9,361 nucleotides of DNA, from NCBI GenBank assembly GCA_028822125.1, contig JAPKEK010000052.1:1-9361 (forward strand). Direction: 5' to 3'. Numbering within the stretch: position 1 is the stretch's first letter; the number at the start of each line of letters is the position of its first letter. Both the position numbers and the translations under genes were made by a program. The notes under the pieces are model-generated. The model was not told the origin of the DNA, ran no database searches, and worked only from the letters and a program-made list of their open reading frames with translations. This stretch comes from Pseudomonadales bacterium (GTDB lineage Bacteria; Pseudomonadota; Gammaproteobacteria; Pseudomonadales; Azotimanducaceae). This document shows, in pieces, positions 5,449 through 9,361 of the stretch.

Positions 5449-6795
5449 ATGGATGCTTTGTGGGAATTGAAGCATGGGCTTTGGGACATGAATGTATTAT
5501 CGGCTCCTTTTCCATCACTTGACGATTCCAAGTGGGTAAGACTGATTGCCCTTGCACTGCTATATGCAGGGCAAGGGCTTCCTATCGGTATTTTTCAGGT
5601 TGCGCTGCCAGCCTACATGGCTTCACTGGGCATGTCGCCAGCGGAAGTTGGCGGATTTATTGCTTTTGTCTTCATTCCCTGGAGCTTTAAATTAATTGCC
5701 GGTCCTGTTATGGACAAGATCGTGTTCCCGCCAATGGGTCGGCGCCGACCGTGGATCCTGCTGGCCCAATCGGGTTTGCTGTTGAGCTTCGTTATCCTTT
5801 GCCTCCTCGGACCAGATCCCGCATCGCAGTACTGGCTGCTCGCTGCGCTGGGTTTTCTGAGTAATGTGTTCGGTGCCCTACAGGATGTCGCGGTTGACGG
5901 TATGGCCATCGATCTGCTCAGAGAGGATGAACGCGCCCAGGGTAATGCCTTTATGTATGGCGGACAGATATCCGGCATCAGTGTGGCGGGTTCGATCAGC
6001 AGCTGGGCTTTGATGAGTTTTGGGTTACAGCTGGCGGCAGCTTTGATGGCATTGTGTGTGTTCCTTATTCTACTGATTCCGTTGTTCCTGCGGGAAAGGG
6101 CCGGTGAACGAATTCTACCCTGGACCGAAGGGGTTACCGCTACAACCGGCATAGCGCATTCCAGTGATAGCTGGTTATCCATCCTGTCCAGCGTATTTCA
6201 AGCTTTATTACTTCCCATGAGTATTCTATTGATTCTGATTGAGGCACTGAATCGAATGACCTCAGGACTTCTGGTAGCAGTGAGCCCAGTGCTGACTGTA
6301 CAGGAATTAGGGTGGCTGCAGCTCGACTTTTCGAATTGGGTAGCGGTGACGGGTGTGATTGCGGCGCTAGCGGGGGTTGTATTAGGCCCTATCATTGATC
6401 GCCTGGGTTCGCTGCGAATCTTGAAGTGGATTGTGATGTTTCGTCTTGCAATCTTTCTGGTTATGGGGCTCTTTGAAAATATGTGGGCCGTATCCAGCGT
6501 ATTTGAGTGGTTCATGCTGCTTAACGCGGTTGCAACTCAGATTGTGACTATTGCACTGATTGCCCTTTTTATGAGGCTGTGCCTGGATCGTGTGGCTGCC
6601 TCACAGTTTGCTGTCTATATGGCGCTGGCTAATCTTACCTATTCCATGGGATCTGGGCTTCTGGTACCGCTGAGCGGTTTCACCGATTACAGGGGCATGA
6701 TGCTTTTCTCCAGCCTGATGATTGGCCTTATGCTACTGCTTTTGCCGTTAGTCGACTTGGATAGGCATGAACGAGATCTTTCGAAACTGCACTGA
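5449..6795 (+). CDS. MFS transporter of the AmpG-like (PAT) family
   Basis: A 448-residue integral membrane protein with about 12 helices, roughly at 31-50, 66-85, 102-120, 127-146, 170-190, 193-213, 252-275, 295-315, 325-343, 353-375, 384-406 and 415-436. AmpG-family hallmarks are present: YAGQGLPIGIF in helix 1, then PWSFKLIAGPVMDK and GRRRPWI in the loop after helix 2. These are followed by QDVAVDGMAIDLL (145-157) and ASQFAVYMALANL (384-396). AmpG itself imports cell-wall anhydro-muropeptides for recycling. This protein has 12 rather than AmpG's 14 helices and lacks cell-wall neighbours, so its substrate is open. The start is uncertain: neither the ATG at 5449 nor the in-frame ATG at 5488 has a clear ribosome binding site. 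The later one leaves a 17-residue lead-in to helix 1, more typical of the family. Confidence 0.88.
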   Translation: MDALWELKHGLWDMNVLSAPFPSLDDSKWVRLIALALLYAGQGLPIGIFQVALPAYMASLGMSPAEVGGFIAFVFIPWSFKLIAGPVMDKIVFPPMGRRRPWILLAQSGLLLSFVILCLLGPDPASQYWLLAALGFLSNVFGALQDVAVDGMAIDLLREDERAQGNAFMYGGQISGISVAGSISSWALMSFGLQLAAALMALCVFLILLIPLFLRERAGERILPWTEGVTATTGIAHSSDSWLSILSSVFQALLLPMSILLILIEALNRMTSGLLVAVSPVLTVQELGWLQLDFSNWVAVTGVIAALAGVVLGPIIDRLGSLRILKWIVMFRLAIFLVMGLFENMWAVSSVFEWFMLLNAVATQIVTIALIALFMRLCLDRVAASQFAVYMALANLTYSMGSGLLVPLSGFTDYRGMMLFSSLMIGLMLLLLPLVDLDRHERDLSKLH

Positions 6796-7090
6796 GCGGA
6801 GCGGTTCTGTGGGTTTGCCTAGCTTATCGCGGAATCACTGGGCCAGTGAGAATTGATCAGGAAAGTGGTGAATAGTCGAATGATCAGCTGCGACTGCTTT
6901 ACGATCAGAAGAGAGGATACCATCCAGCACAGCGGCACTGGACGCAAACAGCCTGGTTGCTATCGAGGAAGGACTTATGTTGGAGGTTTAAACGCGGGAA
7001 TCTGCGCAACGATACTTTCGTACCATGGAAGAAAAGTAGTTTGTGGGTGCGAATCTCAAGCCAACGGCTGAATCGGGTTTAGGCCGCCTT
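6796..7090. other. Convergent intergenic gap, no gene seen
   Basis: 295 bases between the permease stop and the sulfatase stop. A 6-bp stem TCACTG-GGC-CAGTGA (6835-6849) lies about 40 bases after the permease stop. It has no T-run and is at best a weak terminator. A 72-codon plus-strand frame starting at TTG (6853) has no ribosome binding site and an implausible composition, so it is not called. Confidence 0.5.
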
Positions 7091-8743
7091 TTAAGGTAAC
7101 GCGTACGGGTTTTCGCCGTTAACAGGTAGAATAATGTTATTCCTGGTTTTGTAGTCTTGCCAAAGCACAGCTAGTGCAGCGACCTTGCCCGGATTTTCTG
7201 CAGCGAGGTCGCTGGTTTCCGCTGGGTCATTATCCAGATTAAAAAGCTGCCACTTGCCATTGCCGAAAGGCGGCGCCTGGGTCACCATTTTCCACGATCC
7301 TTGCCGTATTGCCTGACGGCCAAAAAGCTCCCAGCCGTTGATGTCATCGGCGTCGTATACAGCTAGCTGCTGATTGCGCAAATGAGGCAGCAATGATTTC
7401 CCGCTGATGGGGAACACCTCTCGGCCTTTATAGATGCTTCCAGGGTGTTGAGTATTTGCCAGTTCAAGCAATGTGGGGGCGAGGTCTTTTACGCTCATCA
7501 TCTCCTCGTCCATGTCGCCGTCGTAGTCAAGATCAGCGTAGCGGATGATGGCCGGTACTTTAATACCACCTTCCGATACAAAGCTTTTGTAGTCACGAAA
7601 AGGTCCGCCGCTGGCCTGCGCCCATCGGGCGCCATAATGAATATATGAATTCACCTTGCCCATATTCTCAAGGCTGTTATCAAAGGAGCGGGGAATCCAC
7701 TCTTCGTTATCGCCTAAAGTGCCTATATCGTTTCCCTCGGCGCCGTTATCGGACATAAACATGATGAAGGTATTTTCGTACTCACCTGTTTCTTTAAGAT
7801 GGTTGATCACCCTGCCAATATTACGATCGAGATTTTCGACCATGGCGGCATAAAGCTCCATTTTACGTGCTTCTACTTTCTGCTCGTCCGCGCTGAGCTC
7901 TTGCCACGATGTAATGTAGGGCGGGGCCATTGCTGCGACGGTTGCTTCATCGATAATACCAAGTGCCCGTAACCTTGAAATTCGAGTCTCGCGCAGCTTT
8001 TCATAACCGTCGTCATAGATTCCCTTATAAAGATCCATATCTTCTGTAGGGACCTGCAATGGCCAGTGCGGGGACGTGTAGGCAAGATAGCCAAAAAACG
8101 GATTGCCGTCTGCACGGTTCTGATCGATATAGCCAATCATTTTGTCGGTATAATAGTTTGTAGAATAAAAATCTGAGGGAAGCGCTGTAACTTTCCCATT
8201 CTCAAGATAATCGACAACCACGGTTTCGGTCAGGCCCTGCCGGTCACTGAAATGACTGGCACCACCCTGAACCAGGTAAAAGGATTGTTCAAATCCGCGG
8301 CTGGGTGGTTGAAGTTCTGGCTTGCCGCCCAAATGCCATTTTCCAGCCATATAGGTATGATAGCCACTGTCCTTGAGGATGCTAGATACCGAAACCACGT
8401 CCTGATTAAGGTGCGCTTCATAGCCTCGTTGACCCAATTGATTGGTGTCCCACTCTCCGTGCATCGTGCCAAGGCCAGCCAAATGATGATCGGTGCCGGA
8501 AAGCAGCATTGCCCGGGTCGGGGAACAGGTTGGCGCCGCATAAAAATTAGTCAGCAACAGGCCCTCAGCGGCAAGATTGTCCAAATTCGGCGTGCGAATT
8601 TCACCGCCATAGGCGCCCATATCCGTATAGCCTAGGTCATCGGCGACGATCAACAGAATATTAGGGCGAGGGGACGTGATATCAACATTATTACATCCTG
8701 TTAGCAGCAGGGTAGCGAAACTATAAGCAACTAAATTTCTCAT
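7091..8743 (-). CDS. Cys-type arylsulfatase lipoprotein (AtsA-like, S1 family)
   Basis: A 550-residue formylglycine-dependent sulfatase that hydrolyses sulfate esters. The N-terminus carries a lipoprotein signal with LLTG-Cys17 and Asn at +2, predicting an outer-membrane lipoprotein facing the periplasm. Active-site residues appear complete by spacing to Pseudomonas AtsA. Metal ligands are Asp35-Asp36 (VADDLGY) and Asp332-Asn333 (SDNGAEG). The formylglycine precursor is Cys73 with Arg77 in CSPTR. Lys135 and His137 lie in GKWHLG, His226 in SPHWPLQ, and Lys386 precedes EGGIKVP. Length is close to AtsA (about 535). The CxPxR motif requires a formylglycine-generating enzyme encoded elsewhere. The ATG at 8743-8741 has AAGG eight bases upstream, located inside the 12-base gap after the dioxygenase stop, so the two genes are very probably co-transcribed. 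The natural substrate is unknown; aryl sulfates are typical of close relatives. Confidence 0.95.
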   Translation of the reverse strand: MRNLVAYSFATLLLTGCNNVDITSPRPNILLIVADDLGYTDMGAYGGEIRTPNLDNLAAEGLLLTNFYAAPTCSPTRAMLLSGTDHHLAGLGTMHGEWDTNQLGQRGYEAHLNQDVVSVSSILKDSGYHTYMAGKWHLGGKPELQPPSRGFEQSFYLVQGGASHFSDRQGLTETVVVDYLENGKVTALPSDFYSTNYYTDKMIGYIDQNRADGNPFFGYLAYTSPHWPLQVPTEDMDLYKGIYDDGYEKLRETRISRLRALGIIDEATVAAMAPPYITSWQELSADEQKVEARKMELYAAMVENLDRNIGRVINHLKETGEYENTFIMFMSDNGAEGNDIGTLGDNEEWIPRSFDNSLENMGKVNSYIHYGARWAQASGGPFRDYKSFVSEGGIKVPAIIRYADLDYDGDMDEEMMSVKDLAPTLLELANTQHPGSIYKGREVFPISGKSLLPHLRNQQLAVYDADDINGWELFGRQAIRQGSWKMVTQAPPFGNGKWQLFNLDNDPAETSDLAAENPGKVAALAVLWQDYKTRNNIILPVNGENPYALP

Positions 8744-8755
8744 ATTATATGCCTT

Positions 8756-9361
8756 CTATAGCTCCGTTCTTATGTGCCATAACTCCGGGAAAAACCTGTG
8801 ATCAACTATCTCTCGCAGCCAGCCAACGCCTGCAGAGCCGCCTGTTCCTGGCTTAAACCCGAGTATCCGTTCAACAGTAACAAAATGACGGTGGCGGTAC
8901 TGGGAGAAAAGATCTGCAATTTCGGTTAGATCCTCGCCCAGCATATAAAGCTGATTTTCGGGTGTTGGGTCCGAGTAGACGTCAAGCCAGGCTTTTTCAA
9001 TCGATGGTTGTATTTTATATGTTTCTGTCCAGTCACGTTCCAGGCATTCCGGGGCCACTTTGTAGCCATTTCTATGCAGAAGTTTAATCACATCATCGTA
9101 AAGACTCGGTGACGAAAAATTCTTGAGAAGCGCAGGATAAACATGGGGTACATTACTGTGGGCCTCGCACATATCCCTATTTTTATTGCCCAGGATAAAT
9201 TCAATATGGCGGTACATGAATGAAAGCTGTCCTGAGGCAGCACTTAGATAATCTCGGAATTTGTTAAAGCCATCAGTTTTTATGGTCGACAGCACTTCCC
9301 ATACATTGATGATCAATTTCATTATTTTCTTTGAGCGGTCCAAAATGACAAACGCATTGGC
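8756..9361 (-). CDS. kynA: Tryptophan 2,3-dioxygenase, N-terminus cut by the window edge
   Basis: The frame runs open to the right edge (in-frame codons ANAFVI precede an internal TTG at 9343), so this is the C-terminal two-thirds or so of a protein usually about 280 residues long. The enzyme uses heme to open the tryptophan indole ring, giving N-formylkynurenine, the first step of the kynurenine pathway. Numbered from the TTG at 9343, recognisable segments are WEVLSTI, FRDYLSAASG, MYRHIEFILGNKN (Arg45, expected to bind the substrate carboxylate), and RHRHFVTVERILGFKPGTGG with His153 as probable proximal heme ligand. The protein ends FFPELWHIRTEL, the normal family C-terminus. The distal His and first substrate residues are off-window. 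One deviation: the usual SGFQS is SGQLS here (residues 37-41). The stop lies 12 bases before the sulfatase start. Confidence 0.92.
   Translation of the reverse strand, partial: ANAFVILDRSKKIMKLIINVWEVLSTIKTDGFNKFRDYLSAASGQLSFMYRHIEFILGNKNRDMCEAHSNVPHVYPALLKNFSSPSLYDDVIKLLHRNGYKVAPECLERDWTETYKIQPSIEKAWLDVYSDPTPENQLYMLGEDLTEIADLFSQYRHRHFVTVERILGFKPGTGGSAGVGWLREIVDHRFFPELWHIRTEL

Noticed and set aside
5613..6182. Minus-strand frame of 189 codons within the permease gene
   Set aside because: Antisense shadow of a strongly supported membrane transporter; its peptide is Ser/Arg/Pro-rich with no domain.
6853..7071. Plus-strand frame of 72 codons in the permease-sulfatase gap
   Set aside because: TTG start without a ribosome binding site, and a Cys/Arg/Gly-rich composition typical of non-coding frames.

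Overview
The window looks like chromosomal DNA of a Gram-negative bacterium, most likely a free-living (possibly marine) gammaproteobacterium. The evidence is moderate GC (about 45-50% by eye), a lipoprotein arylsulfatase with a gammaproteobacterial-type lipobox, an AmpG-like permease and a kynurenine-pathway dioxygenase. The exact lineage cannot be read from the sequence. Gene density is low, with several 300-600 base gaps, one of which holds the remnant of a lost gene. No rRNA, tRNA, CRISPR array, phage or insertion sequence was seen.

Layout from left to right. (1) A possible C-terminal tail of an upstream gene (2-127, +), then an exported protein of unknown function that looks like two tandem alpha/beta-barrel-type halves (260-964, +). 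(2) A 363-base convergent gap containing a GC-rich, helicase-like coding fossil (about 1087-1167, +), followed by a small VOC/glyoxalase-fold protein (1328-1696, -). (3) A 585-base gap without a convincing gene, then a 709-residue homologue of the large subunit of N,N-dimethylformamidase (2282-4411, -). Upstream of it are a good promoter candidate, a 20-base palindrome overlapping the -10 box, and further upstream a three-copy 17-base tandem repeat. (4) A small four-helix membrane protein (4893-5321, -) with a possible overlapping 47-residue gene at its 3' end (4787-4930, -). It is divergent from a 12-helix AmpG-like MFS permease (5449-6795, +). (5) A 295-base convergent gap, then a two-gene operon on the minus strand: tryptophan 2,3-dioxygenase (5' end cut by the window edge) followed 12 bases later by a Cys-type lipoprotein arylsulfatase (7091-8743, -).

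How the genes may work together: the only firmly linked pair is dioxygenase plus sulfatase, which share a transcript by spacing. Tryptophan 2,3-dioxygenase makes N-formylkynurenine, and the dimethylformamidase-like protein belongs to a family that hydrolyses N-formyl amides. A catabolic theme (aromatic, formamide and sulfate-ester breakdown, with a permease) is therefore conceivable, but the genes lie in separate transcription units and the link is inference. I see no clear evidence of a defence system, biosynthetic cluster or other wholly new system. The most unusual items are the dioxygenase-sulfatase pairing, the orphan dimethylformamidase-like protein with its palindromic operator candidate, and the helicase fossil.
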